Shown one piece after another: positions 32,310-44,320 of a stretch of DNA of 64,000 nucleotides. Position numbers and translations under genes: made by a program. This DNA comes from Hofstenia miamia. Taxonomy: Eukaryota; Xenacoelomorpha; Acoela. The stretch lies in assembly GCA_004352715.1 (NCBI GenBank), contig SCFE01000043.1, positions 1,283,080-1,347,079 on the forward strand, given 5' to 3'. A model generated the notes under the pieces. The model was not told the DNA's origin, did not search any database, and worked only from the letters and a program-made list of their open reading frames with translations. The number at the start of each line of letters is the position of its first letter. Within the stretch, counting starts at the first letter, position 1.

Positions 32310-33220
32310 TTTCGTTAAGTTAAGGTTTTTTGATGACTGATTTTGACAATAGTTAGATAAAATTTGTATATGCATTATTAAATTGGCATAAACAAACAGT
32401 AAAAATTAACATGCCAATCAGATGACGATCGTAGGGGCGTCAATAACATATGCCCACGTTTAATAAAAACAATGCGTTTAGAGGAAACCAGTGATTTCAT
32501 TGGTTAAAATAACAAGATTTCATCACGCCTCAAGTGCAAATATTGTTTTAAAACGTAAATTTTTTTAGAGGATAAGTTCGCTTTAAATTAAATTAGTTTG
32601 TTTTTCACTTTGTTTAAATAGAATAACTATATTTCTTGTGCACATTTTGATAAATAGAACTTTTTAAGGACTATATATATATAATTATATATGCAGAACT
32701 GCAAGAATAATTTACATGATTGCCTAAGTTATGTACGTAATTCCCAGCCCTCTGTAATATAAGAAATGATTTGAGTTAAATTTCGTACAAAATTTTAAGA
32801 AATTAAACATTAATACATAATTAGCCTTAATTATTAAGTTATAAATTTTCATAGCTTCAGTTTTTAACTCGTGTGCTTATTGCATGTTAATTGAAATTAC
32901 ATTAAGTATAAAATGTATTTGTTAATCAGCATCCAAATGATAAATATCAAACTAAATTCATTAGCAATAGATGGAAATCGGGACACTTTATATATCAAGA
33001 TGCAATAATTTGATGTTTTATGGTATTCAAAAGTATGAGGTAAGTATTTGTTTGAGATTGTGCAATTTTGGCTGCATCACAATTTGTAATTTTCAAAGTT
33101 CGACAAATGCAATTACTTTTAATTTAGGATCGATTCCAACTCTATATACACGCAGAGATTCACATTTGAACCTAAACTTAACGAGAACGTACACTCCAAT
33201 TAACTTTAACTTCAGAAATA
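32310..33220. other. Non-coding stretch
   Basis: AT-rich with a TA run near 32675. No gene recognised. Confidence 0.5.
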
Positions 33221-33279
33221 CCGTCGCACACTGCCTTTAAGCTTAAGTTAAGGTTGCCTTAACGACAGTGTGCGACCGG
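33221..33279. mobile_element. Short palindromic MITE, same family (copy 2)
   Basis: CCGTCGCACACTGCC and, 25 bases on, CTTAACGACAGTGTGCGACC form an almost complete palindrome of about 59 bp. Confidence 0.65.
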
Positions 33280-34349
33280 CCTATGTTGAGATATTAACTT
33301 CAAAGAGGTTTCACTGTAGTTTATTTTTAACCCTATAATATTGAAAATATGTATTAATGAATTTATTAATCTTATGTTTTAAGGTAGAATGGATAGGTAA
33401 AAGTTATGATTTTTAGAATTTAAAAGAAAATTTCCGCTCAATTATCATCTTACTCTTAATGTATTTACTGTAATATAATAAAAATTAACGTTTTCACAAG
33501 TCTGCTAGATTATTACACGTGTAATTTATCAGACACGTTTGTATATTTAATTTCCTAATGTTTTAATAGAAAAGTATCACATCTTTTTTCAAACAATCTA
33601 ATGCATTCTAGTTTCAAGAGTTAAACCCATTAACTTTGACATCACTTAAAAATATAACAAACAAGTTTTAATTTGTTACTTTATAAATATAGTTGTTATT
33701 ATTCCATTTTTATTGTGATTTCATTTAAAACTGCATTTCAATTATTAATGTTTTGTGTTGACTGTTCTTCTTTTATTTCTATTAATAGCTAACTAAGGAC
33801 TATAAAACAGTGATACACGATGGCACTTTGCACTCGTGTTAAACGCTTAAGTCTAATGCACTGTATGTATCAGATTGTCCCGTCCAAGATAATTGCCTAC
33901 ACTAGTTAACATTTTGAACTCTATTTCAAAGAAGCAAAAAGCCAAATGTATCAACATTTTTTAATTACGCCATGATCACATACACTTTAATTTTCCGCAC
34001 TGAATATTGTACATATACATTTCCAATAAGTTTTCATATTTTATTTAGTACAATGTATTTATTTAGTACAAATGTATTTACATATATACAGAGGCGCTTT
34101 TTTGGATTTTTAAAACAGGGGGGGCTGACAACCATTTTTTACAGAAAAAATTGTAAAAAAGTTTTTTGAACAAAAGTAAGCTTACACAAAATGCAATCGT
34201 ATGTTTTTAGCAACAAATCGATTGATAACATATTGAATTAAAGTGAACAATTTCCAATTTTGAGGAAAAAAGAACATTTTTCTTGAGTGTTCGCAGCTGG
34301 GCCTAAAGGGGGGAGGGCGGTCGATCCCCTGTCCCTCTAATCACGGCAT

Positions 34350-34384
<35 letters not shown>

Positions 34385-34561
34385 NNNNNNNNNNNNNNNN
34401 NNNNNNNNNNNNNNNNNNNNNNNNNNNNNNNNNNNNNNNNNNNNNNNNNNNNNNNNNNNNNNNNNNNNNNNNNNNNNNNNNNNNNNNNNNNNNNNNNNNN
34501 NNNNNNNNNNNNNNNNNNNNNNNNNNNNNNNNNNNNNNNNNNNNNNNNNNNNNNNNNNNNN
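34385..34561. other. Assembly gap (177 N) in a (TA)n tract
   Basis: Flanked on both sides by long TA runs. Confidence 0.98.
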
Positions 34562-34589
<28 letters not shown>

Positions 34590-34593
<4 letters not shown>

Positions 34594-34678
34594 ATCTTAG
34601 TAAATATCTATTTTTTCTTCTCAAATTTAGACATTTATGATGTCAATTTTATATTACATAATACTTGTTTTCATTAAT
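34590..34678 (+). repeat. Dispersed repeat, copy 2
   Basis: Same orientation as 31277-31465, with an internal deletion. Starts at the (TA)n tract after the gap. Confidence 0.75.
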
Positions 34679-35362
34679 ATTCGCCGTGATTATAATTTTC
34701 TTTTAATAGTTTTTATTTATATTTTTGTTGCTCTTCGTTCGAAAGTTTTCACATTTACGCGGATGGAAAATGGTTCTAAAACAAAGGAGTACTGTTTTGG
34801 TTTCTTCTATTCAAGCTTAGAAAAAATGTCAAATTAATGTGTCAAAAATCATTGCAAAAATCAAATTTTAAACAGTGTTTTAAAACATCATACAGTTCTT
34901 TATATCTAGCCACACTCGCATTTTGTAGTAAAATTCTCTCTTTATAGAGAGTGTCTCAAACTTAGTTTAAGCATAGTAAATGTCTCTAATTTTTAAACGA
35001 TGCAGTGTATTTCAACATGAATTCACACATACGTACTATAGATTATGGAATTATGTTTGCATTTCGAATTTTTGAAATAGGTTACCTTTAACTCCAGTTA
35101 TGACCTTGGGAGTAAAAGCACATTTTTGTTCCATGAAAAATGTTTAATAGAAAAGAATGATGATTGTGACGTGTTGGAGACACACCGATATCTAGGAAAT
35201 TCTAAAATTTGGAGTACTTTTCAGTAAAAAATATTTTCAAACTTTGCACCATTGCAAATGTTGTAGATAAGACTTGCTCTCGTGCAAGTCCCATTGCGTA
35301 TCACTTCAATAGCTCTTAGCAAAAGGTATTGCGCTAGTGCAAAGTCCCATCGTGTATCACTG

Positions 35363-36415
35363 CTTTTGTAAATATAAAAATCCATTCAATTCGCATCTAA
35401 CATCTCTATTATTATGCTTCCCTCTGAAATGCTAACAAATTTGTTCTCTAGAATGCTCGTAGCTTGAAGTAGGAAACACTGATTGTCGACACGCTTTTTA
35501 TCTTTTTTAAAATTACAATTTAAGCGTGTTTTTAAAAAAAATTATACTTAAATGTCGTTATTTATTTTGGCCAAAATCTTCGTAAGCAATTTTAAAGAAT
35601 GTGAGAAATTTTGTGAAAGCATCAAGGAAATGTTTTATTTAAGCGTTTTCCACTAATTTTATAGCAAATTCAATTGGACAATTGAAGTTTCACGTGACTT
35701 AATTGATTTTTATGCCTTTCATTTTTTGCTATAAAACTTTCGTGACTAATTTATTTTGTTTGTTAGCGCTAATGTTGTCAAGTGTGTTCATCGCGAAAAA
35801 CCGACTAATTAATGAGCACTCGTTCAGACTAATGAGTTGTCATTGCCTTTGTTTGCTTTTTATTATAACTATATAAGCATCAAAATAAAAAATATTCACA
35901 TCGAATGCTTTTGCAATTTCCTTGTGATTAAATAATTTAGTTTATCCTACATATCGGTGTGTTTCATATTCGTAATAGATGTAAAAAAAATCCTAAACGT
36001 TTCTTTAATGACATAATTACTGTATTTTTCAAATAAAATGATTGTAAAAGTAACCGGCATTTTGCCTTATATTCCGGTACACCTTATTTATACATAATGT
36101 ATGGCTTGCTTAATTCCAATATCGTCCAAGAATTTTATGGATTTGTAGAAAAGAAATGTTCGAAATAGTGAGTGTAAACTTTGTGCAATATTTGAAGGTA
36201 TTGTTAGAGGCTGACCAATCGAACTGTTTTGTTCACTCACCAAGTTTGACATGCTTAAGACATAGGGCGTTTTAAACATGTTTTTTAAATGTGTTTTGCA
36301 AATCCGGATGGAATTTTATCGAAAACATTCAAAGGAAATTGGTAGATTCGTTCTATCGAAAATGTTGCTAAACTTTCGTTTTGCTTATGTGTATGAAACG
36401 GAAAATGAATGTTGG
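35363..36415. other. Non-coding stretch
   Basis: No coding or RNA signal recognised. Confidence 0.5.
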
Positions 36416-37137
36416 TAAGCTTTATGCAGGTACCAGGTGGCCAATTCAATTCCGTTTTTCATTTTTCATTTTGATCATTTGGAAAGATTAAATGAAAATT
36501 GAAATTGAAAAACGGAAATAACCATTTTTCATTTTGGCTTTTCAAATTTCGTTTTGCCAATTTCCATTTTTAAAATTTTTCAAAAGAAAAACAAAAATTG
36601 AAAAAAAGAAAAGTGAAAAACAAAAATGAAAAACGAATATGAAAATGAAAAATTTCAATTCCGTTTTTCGTTTTTTGATTTTCGTTTTGGTTGTCATCAT
36701 TCTCATGTATTTGCTATCTCATTGATTGTTTAATCAATAAACAGTAACCGCAAATGTAATTGAAAGAAATTGATGCCCATATTAGGTAAACAACCACTCT
36801 TTGTATTATTGAGAGAAGCTATAGTAGTTCAAGAACAGCAACATAAGCAAATACATAAGAATGATGACAACCAAAACGAAAATCAAAAAACGAAAAACGG
36901 AATTGAAATTTTTCATTTTCGTTTTTCATTTTTCATTTTTGTTTTTCACTTTTCATTTTTCAATTTTTGTTTTTCTTTTGAAAAATTTTAAAAATGGAAA
37001 TTGGCAAAATGAAATTTGAAAAGCGAAAATGAAAAATGGTCATTTCCGTTTTTCAATTTCAATTTTCATTTAATCTTTCCAAATGATCAAATGAAAAACG
37101 GAATTGAATTGGCCTCCTGGTACCTGCATAAAGCTTA
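36416..37137. mobile_element. Foldback element, ~300-bp arms and 130-bp loop
   Basis: The left arm 36416-36715 and right arm 36846-37137 are near-identical inverted copies, from TAAGCTTTATGCAGGTACCA inwards to GGTTGTCATCATTCT. Much of each arm is a degenerate array of TTTTTCATTTTCG-like units. The loop has no domain. Because of the arms it would form a long hairpin. No target duplication was identified. Confidence 0.88.
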
Positions 37138-37496
37138 TCAGGTCTTAATGTTTTCTACTATGTGTTTTCAGTAGATTATTAGCACCTTGAAATGTTCTGT
37201 TAAGAACAAAAACATTTTTCTAAATGTTTAAAGCGTTTTAAACGTTTAAAAAGTTTTTGCCAACCCTTTCACAGATACTTCGTCTTATAATCCTGTGCGC
37301 CTTTCATTCCGAAAAATACGATGTGTAAAATTGGTCCAATGAATTTGTCGATATGCGAATGACTACTTTAATTATCATTTGTTTTCTTAGCAAATAATGT
37401 CTCCCATTTTAGCATGACTGTGAATGTTGTGTCAAACCACTTATTTAACTGAATCTTTATGTGCAATTTAAATTCAAGTTTCTGTTACATTTCAAG
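37138..37496. other. Non-coding stretch
   Basis: Contains a small AAACGTTT-type palindrome near 37235. No gene recognised. Confidence 0.5.
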
Positions 37497-38592
37497 GATT
37501 GCCATTAACAAGGACAATATTAATGAGCTTGCTATAAATTGTTTGCAATTCAATTCTGCTTCTGATTGCTGTGGATTTCTCATAACAGTTCCGAGTAGTT
37601 GTCCAAATGTATGGGGTAATCTAAAAACTCAGCAATAGGTAAATATGTTTCAGTCTCGATTACTGTTTTTAAATTTAACCTTGTTTCTAATTATAAGAAT
37701 GTAAAGCCATTACTTGTTCTATTGGCGGTAGTAATGAACTCGGAGCTGATTAAGGCAAATCTACTCAGTTCCTCAGCTATTATTAGGTACAAATTTCGCT
37801 TCGTGTTTGGTCCTCGATTAAATTGGACAGTGTGTCGAATTGCATGATCTGCAGCTAGGCCTTGATTTGAAATACATCTATATTTTTTTAATATATTACT
37901 CTTATTAAAAAAATTATTGTTTTTACAATTTTTGTGTATTATTTTCCACCCATAAAATTCGGAAGTTATAGATACAAGCTCGACTGACCTGGCACAACAA
38001 TAACTCTTGAAAACATTTTGTGTGCAGTGTACACAGGTAATTTGCATTAAATTTTGTAGCAGATATATGTACAACGAAATTTTCCTAAATAGGTTTATAA
38101 TTAATGCCTCATTGTATCATGATGATTTGAAAATACCACGCTGCAGTGCATCGCAGATTCTAAGAAATGTGCATTTAGACAATATTACTTTTTATTATGC
38201 AACGTGTGCCTGAATAATTAACGTTATACAAAAATCATAAATTTTGGTATATTATTCATTTTCAAAAACTAAAGCATAAAATAATTGCTATCTTTAGCTT
38301 TGCAATTTTACTATTTGAAACTAAGCAGCTATGTTCATTTTAGTAGAAATCATGGAGATAAAGGATTCCTGTACACCAGGTCTTGCACCTCCGCCATACA
38401 GTGCAATAGATAAAGTTCAGGTATGAGTCAAATGTTCATTGGCATTTTTAATGTTTTTCGTAGTACATTGCGCCTCCTCCATACCAAGAAGTACCCAACA
38501 GTCCTAGTCAAGAACTAAGAATTTACTTTTCTTCCAGAAGAACTTCACGCTCTCGGATAAACGTTTTAGTCGTTAGTATCATTAATCATTAA
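37497..38592 (+). CDS. Uncharacterised protein with two PPPY motifs, partial exon model
   Basis: Three exon-like segments. 37497-37615 follows TTTCAAG and ends at G|GTAATC; it has Cys-rich CLQFNSASDCCGFLITVPSS, which resembles the CCG and P-x-SC pattern of a tetraspanin large extracellular loop. 38344-38420 follows TTTTAG and reads EIMEIKDSCTPGLAPPPYSA. 38464-38592 follows a 43-nt GT-AG intron, reads YIAPPPYQEVPNSPSQE and ends in TAA. The last two join in phase (25 and 43 codons). The tandem APPPY motifs are PPxY-type ligands for WW domains, such as those of NEDD4-family ubiquitin ligases. Linking the first segment to the other two is inference: phases agree (1 then 2 bases), but membrane exons between them were not found. 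Confidence 0.5.
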
Positions 38593-40255
38593 ATTCAAAT
38601 TACCAATTTTTGGATCAATCGAATTTTCAAAGTTTTGTTGTTGGAAAAAACATTACATTTAGTTGTATACTAAACTTCGTTCGATTTTTATTCCAGTTTA
38701 ACCGTGTACAGTGCGCCCACATTTTTTTTCGAAACGAAGACATTTTCGCATTTATTATTTTAAATAAAGTATTAGTTTACATAAAATTTCGTTTTGGCAT
38801 TATTTTATAAGGTTTACCTGTAGGTGTTGTAGATATTCAATTTTGATTAAAAATGTTGAGTTTGAAATGTTTGTAATATTTTTTTACCACTAAGCAGTTG
38901 TGCGAACCAGAGTTGCCGTTGATATTGATTTGATTTGATTTCATTTGATATGGATTTTCTTATCAATTGATTTCAGGCGATTAGGGTTGATTTAGAAATC
39001 TTGAAAATTTATAACTTAGAGTTGTAAAATACAATGTACCCACTACGTTAATTTCTCTATCTTACTGGCTTTAATGGTGATCGTTCTAAAACCAGTAGCA
39101 ATATTTGTGAACAAATGTTACACCAATCATATCAGGTTGATCAATTAATTGCCTTTAAAACAGTTAGATAAATTTTGGGAAAAATATATTGTCAAACATA
39201 GATGTAAATGGGCTGCATCGAAAATTTAAGTACCTATTTTTTCAAAGAAGTCGTTATTGAATTACTTTAAAAGGAATAACTATGCTGAGTTCATAAATCA
39301 TAATTTTTTAGATTAAGAAATGGAACAATGTCCTTGAATGACAAAACTTTGTGTTAATTTTAGTGATTTTTTAGATTCTTCTATTTTCTTTTAGTGATAT
39401 TAGATGGGCTAAATAGGGGCTGTAAGCTTTGTAGGGTAGAAGAGGATGAATTCGCGAAATTTTTTGAAAGCATTTTACATTTTACGACAAATTATTACAT
39501 CAAGTGAGATCTACTTTGTTATTTTGTACCTTAGAACATTCTGAATTTGGCAGTTTTGTATTTTCCATTGCAACTAGTGAATGACGAAGATTCATATTTT
39601 TGAAAAAAGTATCTTTGCCGGTGAATTGGTCATCTTTGTTTTCATGTCTATCTAAGTGATGTTTTCCTATCAAGCTGCTCTGTTTATTCACTTGAAGATG
39701 AGATAATATATAATAATCAGAAGAATGTTTTTTAGTGTAAAATTTTGGACCTTTAATTCAAGAATTATCGAGGAAAGCAATGAAGTAAAAATGGACGTTC
39801 AATATAACGTACGAAATATTTAATCAATCTTGACCCATTTTTCTTTAATTTTTGCACTTAACGTAAGTGCTTACCGCTATTATTATTATTTTTATTATTG
39901 TATTGCTTAATTTCTGGGTAATGGTTTAAGCTTGATTCATATGAGCGACCTCCTATTGTATAAATAATGAGCTGTTGAGTCAAGTCACTTGGTTTTAGAA
40001 ACGGTTCCACTATTAGAAATCATGTGGATTTAGTTAAACTGGGACACTTATCATTGACATACGTTGATCAACAACCAGAACTGAAACATGTACTATACAA
40101 TGCACAAATAGTGCTCAACAAATCGAATTTTTTTGGCAAAGTTACCGCACCACTTTAAATTTTTTTCTAGAAGGATGGAAAGTCAGAAGAACAGAGTACT
40201 GACCTCATAGACTATAGCACTTTCAGAGAAGAGAATTTCACAGCAGGGTAATGAG
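38593..40255. other. Non-coding stretch
   Basis: No exon recognised. A TTGATTTGATTTGA-type tract near 38930-38990 recurs near 46190-46250. Confidence 0.5.
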
Positions 40256-40607
40256 CAGAGTTCTCATCGGGTCTGCCTTTTGGACACGAAACCCGGCCCG
40301 TAACAACCATGGTCTTAATTGGAACCTACTCGAATTTTTTTTACTAAGACCCGAACCTGACCCGGCGCTCAAACTTTTATGAAGCTTGACCCGAACGCCA
40401 CCCGATTATTTTCAAAAGCCATACCGAAATTGTTTAGAACACACTCTGTCTCTTATACACATTTTTTTTAAATTCACCCAAAATTATATATCCAGTGTAA
40501 ACAAACAAACACAAATATTTGGATTTACGGATATTGAGAATATTGATTGTGAACTGTTCCCAAGGAACCGAACCCGATTTCGTGTCGGGTCGGGTCTGAG
40601 AACTCTG
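40256..40607. mobile_element. hAT-type MITE with degenerate ACCCGAACC repeats
   Basis: Ends CAGAGTTCTCATCGGGTCTG and, on the other strand, CAGAGTTCTCAGACCCGACC. Flanks GTAATGAG (40248-40255) and GTAACGAG (40608-40615) match at 7 of 8 positions. Inside are repeated ACCCGAACC/ACCCGGC motifs. A similar ACCCGAACCTAGCCCG segment without clear ends lies near 60662-60720. No coding capacity. Confidence 0.82.
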
Positions 40608-41299
40608 GTAACGAGTAACAACGCCAGAATTGGTCCTTAAACATTTGAATATTTGAACATCGCGTCTGTAAAAACAATCTGAAAAGGTCGCAATTGATGT
40701 GCGGGTACATTCTCAACAGTCATTTTCTGGTGTGAGTTGATAAATTCAAATGAATTAGAGGTGTGTGAGCTCAAGGAAATTGCCCATTAATTTCAAATAG
40801 TTTCTACAAAAACCTCAAACGATATCAAATGATTTAAGCCAAAGGACTACGTCAAAACACCAATTCTACCCTAGGCCTAAAAATTAATGGCTAGGTTGGG
40901 CATGGGTAACGAAACGAGTGCCCATTTCCACCTTTGATGTCAACGGTAAGAAGTGTGATTGGGGTACAACTTTTGTGAGCTGACCGGCGTGTGATAGTAT
41001 TTAATTAATCTTTAGTTGTGTTTAATTAATCTCTCCTTCCGTTAAATTGGGTTGTTTTCTAATTCGATTAATAGGAAGCAAGGGATTCCTAAGGGTTTAA
41101 TATTCAGTGATTTACTATTTTATATATTTTTATGCACTTACATGAAACTCTTTAATCATAGCAAAATTAGAAAAAACTGTATATTGAAATTATTTTGTTT
41201 GTTTGAGTCAATGCTGTTAAGATGCCATGCTGATTAGCAAAACTTAAAAATTATCTTAGCAACGCTACGGAACATACCTGCAAATATATATATATATAT
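40608..41299. other. Non-coding stretch ending in (TA)n
   Basis: No gene recognised. Confidence 0.5.
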
Positions 41300-42244
41300 N
41301 NNNNNNNNNNNNNNNNNNNNNNNNNNNNNNNNNNNNNNNNNNNNNNNNNNNNNNNNNNNNNNNNNNNNNNNNNNNNNNNNNNNNNNNNNNNNNNNNNNNN
41401 NNNNNNNNNNNNNNNNNNNNNNNNNNNNNNNNNNNNNNNNNNNNNNNNNNNNNNNNNNNNNNNNNNNNNNNNNNNNNNNNNNNNNNNNNNNNNNNNNNNN
41501 NNNNNNNNNNNNNNNNNNNNNNNNNNNNNNNNNNNNNNNNNNNNNNNNNNNNNNNNNNNNNNNNNNNNNNNNNNNNNNNNNNNNNNNNNNNNNNNNNNNN
41601 NNNNNNNNNNNNNNNNNNNNNNNNNNNNNNNNNNNNNNNNNNNNNNNNNNNNNNNNNNNNNNNNNNNNNNNNNNNNNNNNNNNNNNNNNNNNNNNNNNNN
41701 NNNNNNNNNNNNNNNNNNNNNNNNNNNNNNNNNNNNNNNNNNNNNNNNNNNNNNNNNNNNNNNNNNNNNNNNNNNNNNNNNNNNNNNNNNNNNNNNNNNN
41801 NNNNNNNNNNNNNNNNNNNNNNNNNNNNNNNNNNNNNNNNNNNNNNNNNNNNNNNNNNNNNNNNNNNNNNNNNNNNNNNNNNNNNNNNNNNNNNNNNNNN
41901 NNNNNNNNNNNNNNNNNNNNNNNNNNNNNNNNNNNNNNNNNNNNNNNNNNNNNNNNNNNNNNNNNNNNNNNNNNNNNNNNNNNNNNNNNNNNNNNNNNNN
42001 NNNNNNNNNNNNNNNNNNNNNNNNNNNNNNNNNNNNNNNNNNNNNNNNNNNNNNNNNNNNNNNNNNNNNNNNNNNNNNNNNNNNNNNNNNNNNNNNNNNN
42101 NNNNNNNNNNNNNNNNNNNNNNNNNNNNNNNNNNNNNNNNNNNNNNNNNNNNNNNNNNNNNNNNNNNNNNNNNNNNNNNNNNNNNNNNNNNNNNNNNNNN
42201 NNNNNNNNNNNNNNNNNNNNNNNNNNNNNNNNNNNNNNNNNNNN
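41300..42244. other. Assembly gap (945 N)
   Basis: (TA)n borders the left side. The right side opens directly into LINE coding sequence, so more of that LINE is probably inside. Confidence 0.98.
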
Positions 42245-42460
42245 GAGTTAGCAGAGGAAATAGAAAGGCTGTGGAAGTTAAAGAATGTTGAAGTAATCCC
42301 GGTAGTTGTAGGAGCACTAGGAACAGTGAGTAAGAAGCATAAGAGATACTTGGAGGAGTTGGGAGTACCAAAGTGGGGAGGAGCAGTAGCACAGAAGGCA
42401 GCATTGTTAGGAACAGCTAGAGTCCTGAGGAAAGCTCTCAGACTCCCTGGGAACTGGTGA
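42245..42460 (+). pseudogene. LINE ORF C-terminal end
   Basis: An uninterrupted frame running out of the gap, with EVIPVVVGALGTVSKKHKR and LLGTARVLRKALRLPGNW, then TGA at 42458-42460. A VPVVVGALGTV...LLGTARILRK tail is common at the C-terminus of invertebrate non-LTR retrotransposon proteins. The short 3' untranslated region leads straight into (AAT)n at 42510. Only the end is visible, so whether the full element is intact is unknown. Confidence 0.7.
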
Positions 42461-42508
42461 GTTCCCTGATCTCAGAGGGATACCAGCATGAAGCTGTGAG
42501 ATGCAAGG

Positions 42509-42509
<1 letters not shown>

Positions 42510-42540
<31 letters not shown>
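42510..42540. repeat. (AAT)n tract shared by two convergent LINE 3' ends
   Basis: About ten AAT units. The plus-strand LINE ends on its left and a different minus-strand LINE ends on its right. Confidence 0.9.
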
Positions 42541-42542
<2 letters not shown>

Positions 42543-42785
42543 AAGACTTTATTTAGCCGCTGAAGGCATACACAACAAAAATTAATATAAACAAGTCAAG
42601 TTTTACTGCAGCGAGGACAGTCACAGGAGATCAAATAGGAGCAAATGGAAGAGTAGGCGAAGTTGGAGAAGGGCTCAGCAAAGAGGAAAGCCATCAAAGA
42701 TTTCTTGAATCTCGGTGGTGGAGAAAAGAAATCAATCGCTGTTGGAGGGTTGAGAGACAAGATGTAATTAGCAGCAGTACAAGCA
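42541..42785 (-). pseudogene. LINE 3' end, copy 1 (cut by gap)
   Basis: The minus strand reads out of the gap as ACTAANYILSLNPPTAIDFF, then SPPPRFKKSLMAFLF and SYLISCDCPRCSKT before a stop. This is a LINE C-terminus followed by a short tail on (AAT)n. It is nearly identical to 46301-46540, so the insertions are recent relative to most elements here. Confidence 0.75.
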
Positions 42786-43785
42786 NNNNNNNNNNNNNNN
42801 NNNNNNNNNNNNNNNNNNNNNNNNNNNNNNNNNNNNNNNNNNNNNNNNNNNNNNNNNNNNNNNNNNNNNNNNNNNNNNNNNNNNNNNNNNNNNNNNNNNN
42901 NNNNNNNNNNNNNNNNNNNNNNNNNNNNNNNNNNNNNNNNNNNNNNNNNNNNNNNNNNNNNNNNNNNNNNNNNNNNNNNNNNNNNNNNNNNNNNNNNNNN
43001 NNNNNNNNNNNNNNNNNNNNNNNNNNNNNNNNNNNNNNNNNNNNNNNNNNNNNNNNNNNNNNNNNNNNNNNNNNNNNNNNNNNNNNNNNNNNNNNNNNNN
43101 NNNNNNNNNNNNNNNNNNNNNNNNNNNNNNNNNNNNNNNNNNNNNNNNNNNNNNNNNNNNNNNNNNNNNNNNNNNNNNNNNNNNNNNNNNNNNNNNNNNN
43201 NNNNNNNNNNNNNNNNNNNNNNNNNNNNNNNNNNNNNNNNNNNNNNNNNNNNNNNNNNNNNNNNNNNNNNNNNNNNNNNNNNNNNNNNNNNNNNNNNNNN
43301 NNNNNNNNNNNNNNNNNNNNNNNNNNNNNNNNNNNNNNNNNNNNNNNNNNNNNNNNNNNNNNNNNNNNNNNNNNNNNNNNNNNNNNNNNNNNNNNNNNNN
43401 NNNNNNNNNNNNNNNNNNNNNNNNNNNNNNNNNNNNNNNNNNNNNNNNNNNNNNNNNNNNNNNNNNNNNNNNNNNNNNNNNNNNNNNNNNNNNNNNNNNN
43501 NNNNNNNNNNNNNNNNNNNNNNNNNNNNNNNNNNNNNNNNNNNNNNNNNNNNNNNNNNNNNNNNNNNNNNNNNNNNNNNNNNNNNNNNNNNNNNNNNNNN
43601 NNNNNNNNNNNNNNNNNNNNNNNNNNNNNNNNNNNNNNNNNNNNNNNNNNNNNNNNNNNNNNNNNNNNNNNNNNNNNNNNNNNNNNNNNNNNNNNNNNNN
43701 NNNNNNNNNNNNNNNNNNNNNNNNNNNNNNNNNNNNNNNNNNNNNNNNNNNNNNNNNNNNNNNNNNNNNNNNNNNNNNNNNNNNN
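42786..43785. other. Assembly gap (exactly 1000 N)
   Basis: The round size suggests a placeholder rather than a measured length. The right side is (TA)n. Confidence 0.98.
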
Positions 43786-43902
43786 ATATATATATATATA
43801 TATATAACGGGTGACTCAAAACGAGCGGATTTTTCCAATAGGGGTTTTCTGACAGGCGCGAACGAATTCTGTCAAACACATACGTCATTTTTGCAATTCA
43901 TC

Positions 43903-44044
43903 ATGGAAAGATATAAGCCACAACAACGTGTATAAATTATTCAACTGTATGAAAATCAGTATTCTGTAAAAGAAGTTTTTCGCAAATTACGCCCAACTTA
44001 TGGTCCACATACTCGAACTTCCGAATCCACAATTCGCATAATAT
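43903..44044 (+). pseudogene. Mariner-type transposase N-terminal fragment
   Basis: Reads MERYKPQQRV, stop, IIQLYENQYSVKEVFRKLRP, TYGPHTRTSESTIR. This is the helix-turn-helix N-terminus typical of a widespread mariner-like group. An in-frame TAA replaces what is usually Glu. It is cut off near 44040 by an oppositely oriented PLE fragment. The upstream ACGGGTGACTCAAAACGAGC next to (TA)n may be its terminal repeat. Confidence 0.75.
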
Positions 44045-44300
44045 GTTGATTCTTTATGTATTTTCGAGTGCATGTAAATTTCGGATTGTAAGTGTCCATA
44101 TATAGATGCTCTTGAATTCCTGTCTTCAAATGTCTTTTGGTTTCACAAGTGTAGAAGCTGTCACACTTCTGACAATTATATTTGTAAACAATTGATGAAA
44201 CCAAAGGTTTTTGAATTGGATCTTTTTTAGGAATTAAATTTGTTTTTTTCCGAATTTAAAATTGGCATGATTCCTGATTTCTTCAATTTTCTATTGAAAT
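44045..44300 (-). pseudogene. PLE GIY-YIG fragment
   Basis: The minus strand reads KPLVSSIVYKYNCQKCDSFY, CETKRHLKTGIQEHLY. CxxC is kept but the usual IGET is TCET and R-I-EH is GIQEH, so the domain is damaged. Upstream linker sequence can be followed to about 44300. Its downstream edge adjoins the mariner fragment. Confidence 0.72.
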
Positions 44301-44320
44301 TATATAAAAATTGCTTAAGG

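Larger units (their letters stand above)
33808..35362. mobile_element. Candidate hAT-like element bounded by 26-bp inverted repeats
   Basis: CAGTGATACACGATGGCACT at 33808 is the reverse complement of the right end at 35337-35362, with one mismatch in 26 bases. A third related copy in the same orientation as the right end lies at 35282-35305. CAGTG termini are usual for hAT, but no 8-bp duplication is seen. The interior includes a gap and no transposase. Two separate MITE remnants are also possible. Confidence 0.45.

Noticed and set aside
36770-36991. Phe-rich open frame
   Set aside because: It lies within the repetitive arm of the foldback element.
37691-38074. 127-codon minus-strand open frame
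   Set aside because: No domain or splice support, and it lies between and opposite to the better-supported plus-strand exons.
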